From an uncultured Chromatiaceae bacterium (GTDB lineage: Bacteria; Pseudomonadota; Gammaproteobacteria; Enterobacterales; Alteromonadaceae): a DNA stretch of 34,267 nucleotides. Both the position numbers and the translations under genes were made by a program. Below, in pieces: positions 1 through 7,686 of this stretch. The stretch is from the NCBI GenBank assembly GCA_937978655.1, contig CALJUX010000079.1:1-34267 (forward strand). Reading direction: 5' to 3'. Numbering within the stretch: the first letter of the stretch is position 1; each line of letters begins with the position of its first letter. The notes under the pieces were generated by a model. That model did no database searches, was not told the origin of the DNA, and was given only the letters and a program-made list of their open reading frames with translations.

Positions 1-48
1 CGAGATGGTGATTCGTGACTGGAGTTCAGACGTGTGCTCTTCCGATCT
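1..48 (+). other. Illumina P7-side adapter with index (artefact)
   Basis: This is not genomic DNA. Positions 1-6 read CGAGAT, the end of the P7 flow-cell sequence. Positions 7-14 (GGTGATTC) sit where the index belongs. Positions 15-48 match the TruSeq read-2 primer region, which ends in GCTCTTCCGATCT. Genomic sequence starts at 49, inside rlmD. The adapter was left on the reads that ended this contig. Confidence 0.97.
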
Positions 49-263
49 GGCTGTAACACTTTTTGCACCACGCCCCGGCTGTAGTCCTTTTTTTGTTCGG
101 TCAGCCGGACTTGTACCTGTTCCCCTGGCAGCGCGCCTTCGATAAAACAAATATGGCCCTGATGGCTGCTGATGCCCTGCGCTTCATGGTCCCAGCGCTG
201 CACTGTCAGCACTGCATGTTGCGGCCCGGTATTTTTTTTCTTTGTCTGATAGATAGTTACCAT
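49..263 (-). CDS. rlmD: 23S rRNA (uracil-1939-C5) methyltransferase RlmD, N-terminal fragment
   Basis: Only the first 71 codons are present; the gene runs off the contig into adapter. The reading frame opens at ATG 263-261 with MVTIYQTKKK and continues to the contig edge without a stop. The fragment is the N-terminal TRAM domain, an RNA-binding beta barrel: the segment around residues 28-66 (QGISSHQG, FIEGALPGE, EQKKDYSRG) aligns by eye with the same region of E. coli RlmD. The full enzyme uses SAM to methylate U1939 of 23S rRNA and has a [4Fe-4S] cluster; neither the cluster cysteines nor the catalytic domain lie within this piece. The gene diverges from barA, as in E. coli, which supports the call. 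Confidence 0.85.
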
Positions 264-300
264 AAATTCCGTTCAGGCTCAGCCCGTTGTTTTCACAACA

Positions 301-315
301 GTTTTCCCGGAAAAC
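301..315. repeat. Short inverted repeat between rlmD and barA
   Basis: GTTTTCC and GGAAAAC flank a single C, giving a near-perfect 15-base palindrome in the middle of the 123-base divergent region 264-386. A weaker GTTG/CAAC repeat lies just before it. It could be an operator or a short hairpin in one of the leaders. I found no convincing promoter hexamers in this gap. Confidence 0.3.
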
Positions 316-386
316 TGCGTAGGTTTTTGCCGGGTGTTATGTCATGATGGATCACCGATAGCCCATTGTAGCAAGCAGCGCCTCAG

Positions 387-3197
387 ATGACGAAAATTGC
401 TTTACGCGATTGGATCCTGTTAATCACTTTATTACCAACCTTGCTGGCCAGTGCCAGCCTCGGCGGTTACTTCAGTTATGTCCGTTTTGCTGATTTATCG
501 CGTTATCTCGCCGAGCAAGCCAGTAATATTGCCGAACCGCTGGCGATTGCCGCGAGTCAGGGGCTCATGACACAAGATAAAGCCTATCTGCAACGTCTGC
601 TGAATGTCAGTCATCGTAAAAACTCGCCGCTAGTGCGCACTATCGCAGTGTTTGATCACCAGCATCAGCTGGTCGTCAGTTCCAATCTGCATAAAGATTT
701 TGCCGCGCTGCGTTTGCCAACTCAGGCTGAATTGCCGGCACAGCCACAAATCAGCGAGCAGGACAATTCGCTGTTGATCCGGGCCCCAATCGCGCTTGAG
801 ATCAGTGACATTCAGGCGCTGGCACTCAGTGCCCACGGCAATGATGCCCAGACCGCCCGCCTGCTGGCCACTGAAGGCCGGCTCGGTTATGTGCTGGTGC
901 AGATTGATAAAGATAAAGTGATGCTGGCACAGCACAGCTCGATGCTGGTGACGTTATTGCTGGTCTTGCTGGCACTGAGCCTGGCCTTATTGTTGAGCCT
1001 GCGGCTGTTAAGCCGGCTCAGCCAGCCGTTGCAGCAATTGATACTGCAGATTGAGCGGCTGGCGGAAGGCCGCTTTGAAAAACATCTGGATGAACCTTTT
1101 ATCGGAGAGTTTGAGCTGATGCGCCTTGGCGTCAATCAGCTGGCCAACGAACTGAAACACTACAAAGACGAAATGCAACACGCGGTTGATCAGTCCACCA
1201 GCGATCTGGTACAAACCATGGAACAGCTGGAAATGCAAAACGTGGCGCTGGATATGGCGCGGCGTAAAGCACAGGACGACAACAAACTTAAATCTGAATT
1301 TCTCGCCAAAATGAGCCACGAACTGCGCACGCCACTTAATGGCGTGATTGGTTTTACCCGGCAACTGTTAAAAACCCAGCTGACCCACCATCAGCAGGAC
1401 TATCTCAATACTATCCAGAAATCCGCCAACAGCCTGCTGTCGCTGGTCAATGACGTACTGGACTACGCCAAACTGGAAGAAGGCAGGATGCCGATGAACC
1501 CGGAACCTTTTTCGGTGCGTGATCTGGTGCATGACGCTGTCGAGCTGCTGGCGGTCAATGCGTTTGACAAACAGCTGGAACTGGCATTACAGATTGATGC
1601 GGATGTACCGGACTCACTGATTGGCGATCCGCTGCGCATCAACCAGATCCTGATGAATATTGCCGGTAACGCGATTAAATTTACCGAACACGGCAGTATT
1701 GTGATCCGCCTGCAATATCAGCCAACCACCGATGCGACAGTGTTGCTGCATTTTGAAGTGCAGGACACCGGGATCGGCATCTCACCCACCCAGCAGGAAC
1801 AGCTCTTTCACGGCTTTGCTCAGGCCGATGGCAGCATAGGCCGGCGTTATGGCGGCACCGGCCTTGGGCTGATTATTTCGCAGCGTCTGGTAGAAGCAAT
1901 GGGCGGGCAGATTGGTTTTCACAGCAAAACCTCCGAAGGTTCGACATTCTGGTTCAGCCTGGCCCTGCAACCGCATCATCTGGCAGCCAGCGAACCTTTG
2001 CCGGTAGCTGCACTGACGGGAAAATCCGTCTTGTATATCGAGCCGCAGCAGCACTCGCGTGAATCGACGTTAAACCTGCTCAACAGCTGGGGCATGCAGG
2101 TGTCGGCCTGTGCCACGGCTGCCCAGCTGCAACAGGCGCTGGCGCAACAGGATCAGTTTGATATTGCGCTGATAGGCCGCACCGTCTCGCTGGATCAGCT
2201 CAACCCCATCATTGAACTGATCCGGCAAATCAAACCGCATTGCCAGTATCTGTACCTGCTGGTCAATTCGTTATCACCCAACTTGCGTGAGGCTTTATTG
2301 CAAAGCGGCGCGCAGGCCTGTCTGGCCAAACCGGCGCACCAGCGTAAACTGGCCGCGACGCTGGCCCGGCCTTACAATCAGCAACAAGCCGTCAGTTTGC
2401 CTTCGCCGGCAGCGCCGAAAGCGCGGCTACGGGTGCTGACTGTCGATGACAACGAAGCAAACCTGAAGCTAATTAATACCTTGCTTGGCGAACTGGTCGA
2501 ATCTGTCGATTCTGCCAGCCAAGGCGCCGAAGCCTGGCAGCTGGCGTCACATGCCCATTACGACATCATCTTTATGGATATTAATATGCCGGTGATGGAT
2601 GGCATCAGCGCCTGTCAGCGCATCCAACAAAGCTCGTTAAACGAAGACACCCCAATCATCGCCGTCACCGCTCACACCTTGCCCGGCGAGCGCGAACGCT
2701 TGCTGGGGCTGGGTTTCTGTGAGTTTTTAAGCAAACCGCTGGACGAACAAATGCTGCAGTATGCCTTAAAAGAATGTTGTCCGGCCTTCAGTCAGGCCTG
2801 CCTGCCGCCGGTTTACCCGTCGCCGGCGCCGGCCACAGAAGCACCGCAGTTGCCGCAAAGCCGTCATGTCGACTGGACGCTGGCGCTGCAACGGGCCGCC
2901 GGCAAAACTGAACTGGCGCGGGACATGCTGCAGTTGCTGCTGGCCAGCCTGCCGCAAACTTTGGCTGATCTGGAAAAATACCGGGAAAGTAATCAGCGGG
3001 ACGCTTTAATTCAACTGATCCATAAACTGCACGGCGCGACCTGCTATACCGGCGTCCCGCATATCAAAGCACTGAGCGAAACGATTGAAACGCAGCTGAA
3101 AACCGGCGCCAGTCTGTTACAGCTGGAACCGGAATTGTTTGACCTGACCGATCAGTTGCAGGATCTGCTGGCCGAATCGCAGCGCTGGGCGTCTTAA
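387..3197 (+). CDS. barA: Hybrid sensor histidine kinase BarA
   Basis: 936 residues, close to E. coli BarA (918). BarA is the inner-membrane kinase that drives the response regulator UvrY/GacA, which switches on small RNAs that titrate CsrA. Domains in order: TM1 about 10-30, periplasmic sensor 31-185, TM2 about 186-208, HAMP to about 260, HisKA with the phospho-accepting His311 in SHELRTPLNG, ATPase domain with N box around Asn424/Asn428, DTGIG at 460-464 and GGTGLGL at 489-495. A degenerate receiver-like region (about 545-660) lacks the acceptor aspartate. A true receiver follows with DD at 687-688 and Asp731 in FMDINMPVMDG. The C-terminal HPt domain carries His879 in HKLHG. The N-terminus also matches BarA (NIAEPLA, then LVVSSN), supporting the ATG at 387, although no good ribosome-binding site precedes it. 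No response regulator is nearby. Confidence 0.93.
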   Translation: MTKIALRDWILLITLLPTLLASASLGGYFSYVRFADLSRYLAEQASNIAEPLAIAASQGLMTQDKAYLQRLLNVSHRKNSPLVRTIAVFDHQHQLVVSSNLHKDFAALRLPTQAELPAQPQISEQDNSLLIRAPIALEISDIQALALSAHGNDAQTARLLATEGRLGYVLVQIDKDKVMLAQHSSMLVTLLLVLLALSLALLLSLRLLSRLSQPLQQLILQIERLAEGRFEKHLDEPFIGEFELMRLGVNQLANELKHYKDEMQHAVDQSTSDLVQTMEQLEMQNVALDMARRKAQDDNKLKSEFLAKMSHELRTPLNGVIGFTRQLLKTQLTHHQQDYLNTIQKSANSLLSLVNDVLDYAKLEEGRMPMNPEPFSVRDLVHDAVELLAVNAFDKQLELALQIDADVPDSLIGDPLRINQILMNIAGNAIKFTEHGSIVIRLQYQPTTDATVLLHFEVQDTGIGISPTQQEQLFHGFAQADGSIGRRYGGTGLGLIISQRLVEAMGGQIGFHSKTSEGSTFWFSLALQPHHLAASEPLPVAALTGKSVLYIEPQQHSRESTLNLLNSWGMQVSACATAAQLQQALAQQDQFDIALIGRTVSLDQLNPIIELIRQIKPHCQYLYLLVNSLSPNLREALLQSGAQACLAKPAHQRKLAATLARPYNQQQAVSLPSPAAPKARLRVLTVDDNEANLKLINTLLGELVESVDSASQGAEAWQLASHAHYDIIFMDINMPVMDGISACQRIQQSSLNEDTPIIAVTAHTLPGERERLLGLGFCEFLSKPLDEQMLQYALKECCPAFSQACLPPVYPSPAPATEAPQLPQSRHVDWTLALQRAAGKTELARDMLQLLLASLPQTLADLEKYRESNQRDALIQLIHKLHGATCYTGVPHIKALSETIETQLKTGASLLQLEPELFDLTDQLQDLLAESQRWAS

Positions 3198-3217
3198 CCA
3201 CAGGCCCGGCGCAGCAC

Positions 3218-3595
3218 TCAGGATTCAAAAATCACTGTGGCCATGGCAAAAGCCTGCTCATCGCTGATTGATAACCAGGTGTGATGCACGCCGAGTCTGG
3301 CCGCCAGCTCGGCCGCCGCGCCCTGCAGCTCAAGCACAGGGCGACCGGCTTCATCATTGCGCACATTAAAGTGCTGAAAGGAAATTCCCCGGCCAATGCC
3401 GGTGCCAAGCGCTTTGGCAGCCGCTTCTTTGGCGGCAAAGCGCTTGGCAAAATAGCGGGCAGGCTGGGCGTGGGCAGCATAAATGGCCTGTTCGGCCGCC
3501 GTCAGCACGCGCTCAGCCAGCCGCGGCGAACGCGCCAGACTTTGCTCAATCCGGCTGATCTCAACGATGTCGGTGCCAAGGCCGAGGATCGCCAT
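3218..3595 (-). CDS. acpS: Holo-[acyl-carrier-protein] synthase
   Basis: 125 residues, the usual AcpS size. The enzyme moves the 4'-phosphopantetheine arm from CoA onto a serine of apo-ACP in the cytoplasm, activating ACP for fatty-acid synthesis. The Mg-binding signature is clear: GLGTDIVEI with Asp9, then RFAAKEAAAKALGTG with Glu57. The ATG (3595-3593) overlaps the TGA stop of pdxJ by one base (TGATG), so translation is probably coupled; it is the last gene of the lepB-rnc-era-recO-pdxJ-acpS string. It converges on barA with a gap of only 20 bases and no obvious terminator between them. Confidence 0.95.
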   Translation of the reverse strand: MAILGLGTDIVEISRIEQSLARSPRLAERVLTAAEQAIYAAHAQPARYFAKRFAAKEAAAKALGTGIGRGISFQHFNVRNDEAGRPVLELQGAAAELAARLGVHHTWLSISDEQAFAMATVIFES

Positions 3596-4326
3596 CAGCG
3601 GCGCGCCTCCACCATCAGACGTTTCATTTCCGCTACCGCAGGGCCAAGACCGGTGAAAATCGCCTGGGCAATAATGGCATGACCGATGTTCAGTTCATGC
3701 ATTTGTGGAATAGCCGCAATCGGCTGCACATTGTGCACATGCAGGCCATGACCGGCGTTGACAATTAAACCCAGCGACGCGGCATATTCAGCTGCAGTGC
3801 GAATACGTTCCAGTTCCGCCTTTTGCTGTTTCGGGCAAGTGGCATCGGCATAAGCACCGGTATGAATTTCGATATAAGGCGCGCCACTGCGGGCTGCAGC
3901 TTCAATCTGCTTGTGGTCGGCATCAATAAACAATGACACCAGAATGTTGTTGCTGCTGAGTTCATCCACCGCCGTTTTGATGCGGTTGAACTGGCCGGCG
4001 ATTTCGAGCCCGCCTTCGGTGGTCAGTTCCTGGCGTTTTTCCGGCACCAGACAACAAAAATGCGGTTTCAGTTCAAGCGCAATACGCAGCATTTCATCGG
4101 TCAGGCCCATTTCAAAATTAAGCCGGGTCTGAATGGTCTGGCGCAGTAAAAATACATCGCGGTCCTGAATATGCCGGCGGTCTTCGCGTAAATGCACGGT
4201 AATGCCATCAGCGCCATACTGCTCAGCCAATAAAGCAGCATGCACAGGTTCCGGGTATTGACTGCCACGCGCCTGCCGCACTGTGGCGACATGGTCGATG
4301 TTAACGCCTAAATAAATCGGTTGCAT
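3595..4326 (-). CDS. pdxJ: Pyridoxine 5'-phosphate synthase PdxJ
   Basis: 243 residues. PdxJ condenses 3-amino-2-oxopropyl phosphate with 1-deoxy-D-xylulose 5-phosphate, the ring-closing step of DXP-dependent vitamin B6 synthesis. The catalytic positions known from E. coli fall at the same numbers: His45 (VHLRED), Glu72 (NFEMG) and His193 (NAGHG). NIDHVATVRQARG at the N-terminus and HELNIGHAII near the C-terminus are family hallmarks. The ATG at 4326-4324 has a strong AGGGAG site. The stop overlaps the acpS start. It follows recO after 38 bases holding a small ACGCC/GGCGT hairpin (4339-4352). Its presence implies that the organism makes B6 de novo. Confidence 0.96.
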   Translation of the reverse strand: MQPIYLGVNIDHVATVRQARGSQYPEPVHAALLAEQYGADGITVHLREDRRHIQDRDVFLLRQTIQTRLNFEMGLTDEMLRIALELKPHFCCLVPEKRQELTTEGGLEIAGQFNRIKTAVDELSSNNILVSLFIDADHKQIEAAARSGAPYIEIHTGAYADATCPKQQKAELERIRTAAEYAASLGLIVNAGHGLHVHNVQPIAAIPQMHELNIGHAIIAQAIFTGLGPAVAEMKRLMVEARR

Positions 4327-4364
4327 GGGATCTCCCTGACGCCATCCGGCGTGATTTAAATATG

Positions 4365-5069
4365 TTAATCCTGACGGAATAATTGCCGGCTGTGCAAAGG
4401 GGCCGGCCCCAATAAAGGCCGCAACAGCTGGCGGTTTAATTGTTTGGCGCAGCGTAAGCTGGCACTTTGCCAGTCGCCACGACTGATAGCGGACAGATCA
4501 GCGCCGGACCAGCCTTGCGGCGCAGCGACAAAACCATATTCGTGTTGCCACTGATAATAACAGTCAGTTTTTAATAACTCGCCCTGCGCATCGACACTGC
4601 AATCTACCGGTACCCCAAGCTCCTGCAACAGCAATAGCTCGGTTTGACGCAGCACTTGCTCGAGCTCAGCCCGGGCTTGCTCGCTGTTCATTGCCAGCTG
4701 CAACGCCCACAGGCTTTGCACAGCTTGCTGATAAATATCAAACAACGCATCGGCGGGCGCTGTGGCCGGAAATAACCGGCAAATCAGTTCGTTCAGATAA
4801 AGCGCGCTGAACAGCCATTCCCCTTGCAGCGGCAAAGCGGCCTGCTGCTCTTCGATACGCCGGACTGTTCTGAGTTCGCTGTGGCCGCTCAGTTCAACCC
4901 AGCACAAACAAAACAGCGGCCACTGACTTCGGCCGCTGTGTTTTTTTGCTGGCCGGCGGGCGACAGCCCTGATCCGGCCCTGCCCCGGGATCAACAGATC
5001 CAGCAGCAACTTTTGGTCCTGAAAGGCCACGCTGTGCAGCAAATAGGCTGAAACGGCGGGCCCGGCCAT
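4365..5069 (-). CDS. recO: DNA repair protein RecO
   Basis: 234 residues (E. coli 242). RecO works with RecR to load RecA onto SSB-coated single-stranded DNA in gap repair. The N-terminal OB-fold region is visible (AYLLHSVAFQDQKLLLDLL, then GRIRAVARRPAKK), followed by a mostly helical C-terminal part. There is no CxxC zinc motif, as in the E. coli protein. The sequence is poorly conserved, as is normal for RecO, so position supports the call: the ATG overlaps the TAA of era (TAATG) and pdxJ follows, the same order as in E. coli. The protein is unusually rich in Gln and Leu. Confidence 0.88.
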   Translation of the reverse strand: MAGPAVSAYLLHSVAFQDQKLLLDLLIPGQGRIRAVARRPAKKHSGRSQWPLFCLCWVELSGHSELRTVRRIEEQQAALPLQGEWLFSALYLNELICRLFPATAPADALFDIYQQAVQSLWALQLAMNSEQARAELEQVLRQTELLLLQELGVPVDCSVDAQGELLKTDCYYQWQHEYGFVAAPQGWSGADLSAISRGDWQSASLRCAKQLNRQLLRPLLGPAPLHSRQLFRQD

Positions 5070-5986
5070 TAATCTTCGCCGTAACCCAGACTACGCAAAG
5101 CGCGCTCGTCATCGGCCCAGCCAGATTTCACCTTGACCCACATCTGCAAAAACACTGGCTGTTCAAACAAATCTTCCATGTCTTTACGGGCTTCAGAGGC
5201 AATAGTTTTAATCCGTTCGCCACCTTTGCCAATCACCATCCGTTTTTGCGTATCGCGTTCCACCAGGATCAGCGCTGCAATGTGATAGTGCTTTTCTTCC
5301 CATTTAAAGCGTTCGATTTCGACCGTGACCGAATAAGGCAGCTCGTCGCCAAGAAACCGCATCAGCTTTTCGCGGACGATTTCTGATGCCATAAAACGCT
5401 GCGAACGGTCGGTGATGTAATCTTCCGGGAAGAAAAATTCGCACGGCGGTAACTGACTGTGCACAATTTCCCGCAGCTTGCTGACGTTGGTGCCTTTTTC
5501 TGCCGACAAAGGCACGATTTCCAGAAACTGTAACTGGCTGCCAAGCCATTGCAGATGCGGCAGCAGCTCTTCTTTATCTTTGTATAAATCGACTTTATTC
5601 ACCGCCAGGATCACCGGCTTTTTCGCCACGATTAAGCGGTTTAACACCATCTGGTCGTCGTCGGTCCAGCGCGTACCTTCGACCACAAAAATCACCAGCT
5701 CAACATCTAAAATCGAGGTGGCGGCGGCTTTATTCATCAGCCGGTTAATGGCGCGTTTTTCTTCGCTGTGCAAACCGGGGGTGTCGACATACACCGTCTG
5801 ATATTTACCGACGGTATCAATACCAACGATGCGGTGCCGGGTGGTCTGCGGTTTTTTTGACGTGATACTGACTTTTTGGCCAATCAGCTGATTCAGCAAC
5901 GTTGATTTACCGACATTGGGCCGGCCAACAATGGCAACCAGCCCGGCGAAGGTGTCACCGGCGGTTTCTTGCAACAGATCATTCAT
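5069..5986 (-). CDS. era: GTPase Era
   Basis: 305 residues (E. coli 301). Era is an essential GTPase that binds near the 3' end of 16S rRNA during 30S assembly. The G domain shows G1 GRPNVGKS (21-28), the effector segment with QTTRHR, G3 DTPG (68-71), G4 NKVD (130-133) and G5 SAEKG (161-165). The C-terminal KH RNA-binding domain has VIGKGGERIK (251-260). The start overlaps the last 8 bases of rnc, so the two are translated together, linking 16S precursor cleavage by RNase III with 30S maturation. Confidence 0.97.
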   Translation of the reverse strand: MNDLLQETAGDTFAGLVAIVGRPNVGKSTLLNQLIGQKVSITSKKPQTTRHRIVGIDTVGKYQTVYVDTPGLHSEEKRAINRLMNKAAATSILDVELVIFVVEGTRWTDDDQMVLNRLIVAKKPVILAVNKVDLYKDKEELLPHLQWLGSQLQFLEIVPLSAEKGTNVSKLREIVHSQLPPCEFFFPEDYITDRSQRFMASEIVREKLMRFLGDELPYSVTVEIERFKWEEKHYHIAALILVERDTQKRMVIGKGGERIKTIASEARKDMEDLFEQPVFLQMWVKVKSGWADDERALRSLGYGED

Positions 5987-6650
5987 GTTTTAATTGCTCC
6001 AGGATGGCCTGAGCACAATCCTGCTCGGCTTTGCGTCTTGAACTGCCGCTGGCTTGCACCGCTTCCCGCCCGGCCACGATGCAACGCACGGTGAAGGTCT
6101 GGTCGTGAGCGTCGCCTTCCACCGCCACCACATCATATTGTGGTAACGCCAGACGCCGGCCTTGCAGGTATTCCTGCAATAAGGTTTTTGAATCTTTTTG
6201 CACACCGGGTTCGATACTGTGTAAACGGCTGCCGAACCAGTGCAGGATCCGATCTTTACAGGCATCAACACCGGCGTCGAGATAGATAGCGCCTAACACA
6301 GCTTCTACCGCATCAGCCTGGATCGATTCGCGCCGCGAACCACCGCTTTTCAGCTCGCCGGGGCCAAGTCGCAAATGTTGCGCGATCTCCAGTTCTTTGG
6401 CGATCTCCGCCAGCGTCACCCCTTTAACCAGCGACGCCCGCATCCGGGTTAAGTCGCCTTCGCGGGTTTTCGGAAAATTCTGGTACAGCGCTTCGGCAAT
6501 CACCAGACCTAAAATGGCATCGCCGAGGAATTCCAGCCGCTCATTGTGTTGGCCTTTGCAACTGCGGTGTGTCAGTGCCTGCTCCAGCAAAGCGCTGTTG
6601 CTGAACTGATAACCGAGCTTTTTCTCAAGTTTACTTAACGGAGGTAACAT
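5979..6650 (-). CDS. rnc: Ribonuclease III
   Basis: 223 residues (E. coli 226). RNase III cuts double-stranded RNA, processes the rRNA precursor and degrades many structured mRNAs. The signature NERLEFLGD is at 36-44; metal ligands correspond to Glu37, Asp44, Asp113 and Glu116, the last two in QADAVEAVLGAIYLDAG. A double-stranded-RNA-binding domain fills about 152-223. The ATG at 6650-6648 has an AAGG site about 7 bases upstream and is 8 bases from the end of lepB. Where tested, RNase III cleaves its own operon leader; I cannot identify such a site here. Confidence 0.96.
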   Translation of the reverse strand: MLPPLSKLEKKLGYQFSNSALLEQALTHRSCKGQHNERLEFLGDAILGLVIAEALYQNFPKTREGDLTRMRASLVKGVTLAEIAKELEIAQHLRLGPGELKSGGSRRESIQADAVEAVLGAIYLDAGVDACKDRILHWFGSRLHSIEPGVQKDSKTLLQEYLQGRRLALPQYDVVAVEGDAHDQTFTVRCIVAGREAVQASGSSRRKAEQDCAQAILEQLKHE

Positions 6651-6658
6651 TCCCGACC

Positions 6659-7522
6659 TTATTCAATAGTGCCAAGGCGTTCAAACCGCACGCCCACCGG
6701 TACCCATGATGGCAGCCAGTGATTCGGATCTTCACTGAATTCAAAACTCATCCAGATAAAAACTGCTTTGCCTACCAGATTCTGTTCTGGCACAAAACCC
6801 CAGTAACGGCTGTCGCGGCTGTTGTCACGGTTATCACCCATGACAAAATAATGGCCGTCCGGCACGACAAATTCGTTGGTCGCCACACCGGGCTGGCGGT
6901 AGTAATTATGGATCGGTTCCGGCAGCATCGCATTTTGCAGAATGTCGTAAGACTTGGTCAGTCCCTGCTCAGTAAAACGCTTCAGCGGGTAAGGCCCAAG
7001 GAAATACTCGCCTTCATTCTTAAATTCCTGCCGCAGCGGCTCTACCGTTGGGCATGGCTGACCACTTTGTTTGTCACAAGCACGCTGAATAAACAACTGC
7101 TTGTTTTTATAAATGATTTTATCACCCGGCAGGCCAATCACCCGCTTGATGTAATCTGACGTCGGGTCTTCCGGGTACTTAAACACCGCCACATCACCGT
7201 GCGCGGGTTTACCGGTTTCGAGCAATGTGCTGCGCCAGACCGGGTCCTTCACGTCATAAGAAAATTTTTCCACCAGAATAAAATCACCGACCAGCAAGGT
7301 TGGCATCATGGAACCGGACGGGATCTGGAATGGCTCATAAATAAAAGAGCGGAAAATGGTGATCACTGCGATTAACGGGAAAATATCCCGTGCCGTTTCA
7401 GTGACATAAGGCAAAGGCGCATCTTTCGCGCGTTTCGGTTTAAACACTAAGCTATCGATAAGCCAAATCAGCCCCGACAGCAGTGTCAGGACAACCAACA
7501 GAATTGCAAAATATCCAGCCAT
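6659..7522 (-). CDS. lepB: Signal peptidase I
   Basis: 287 residues (E. coli 324). LepB removes signal peptides from secreted preproteins on the outer face of the inner membrane. TM1 is about residues 4-24; a second hydrophobic stretch near 46-60 leads into the catalytic part. The Ser-Lys dyad is Ser71 in PSGSMMPT and Lys126 in DYIKRVIGLPGD; box E (GDNRDNSRDSRYWG) is also present. The start has a GAGGAA site. It is separated from lepA by 164 bases holding a terminator, so it probably has its own promoter and begins the rnc-era-recO-pdxJ-acpS unit. In E. coli lepA and lepB are co-transcribed. Confidence 0.96.
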   Translation of the reverse strand: MAGYFAILLVVLTLLSGLIWLIDSLVFKPKRAKDAPLPYVTETARDIFPLIAVITIFRSFIYEPFQIPSGSMMPTLLVGDFILVEKFSYDVKDPVWRSTLLETGKPAHGDVAVFKYPEDPTSDYIKRVIGLPGDKIIYKNKQLFIQRACDKQSGQPCPTVEPLRQEFKNEGEYFLGPYPLKRFTEQGLTKSYDILQNAMLPEPIHNYYRQPGVATNEFVVPDGHYFVMGDNRDNSRDSRYWGFVPEQNLVGKAVFIWMSFEFSEDPNHWLPSWVPVGVRFERLGTIE

Positions 7523-7540
7523 GAGTTTCTCGTTCCTCGT

Positions 7541-7556
7541 TCAGATAACTATCTGA
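7541..7556. repeat. Inverted repeat in the lepB leader
   Basis: TCAGATA and TATCTGA are separated by two bases, a perfect 7-base inverted repeat about 20 bases upstream of the lepB start and next to its ribosome-binding site. It could be an operator or a small hairpin affecting translation of the lepB-rnc unit. I do not recognise a known regulator site. Confidence 0.4.
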
Positions 7557-7630
7557 GCTTACTGAAAATTGCAGGCCGCAGGTAAGCGTCCCGCCGGATT
7601 ATATTGTTACCAGCTGTAAGCCGTTTTGCA

Positions 7631-7664
7631 GAAAAAACAAAGCACCGGTCAACATCGCGGTGCT
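7631..7664 (-). terminator. Rho-independent terminator after lepA
   Basis: Read on the minus strand, AGCACCG (7664-7658), a 10-base loop and CGGTGCT (7647-7641) form a 7-base-pair stem followed by TTGTTTTTTC. It lies 23 bases past the lepA stop. It should end most rpoE-rse-lepA transcripts before lepB, although the broken T run suggests some read-through. Confidence 0.75.
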
Positions 7665-7686
7665 CTGCGCTGCAATAACAGTCTGG

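Noticed and set aside
63..347. 94-codon plus-strand frame at the window start
   Set aside because: It lies opposite the N-terminus of rlmD, which has clear family similarity, and it has no recognisable features of its own.
3281..3682. 133-codon frame opposite acpS and pdxJ
   Set aside because: Both opposing genes are certain, and this frame crosses their junction without sense.
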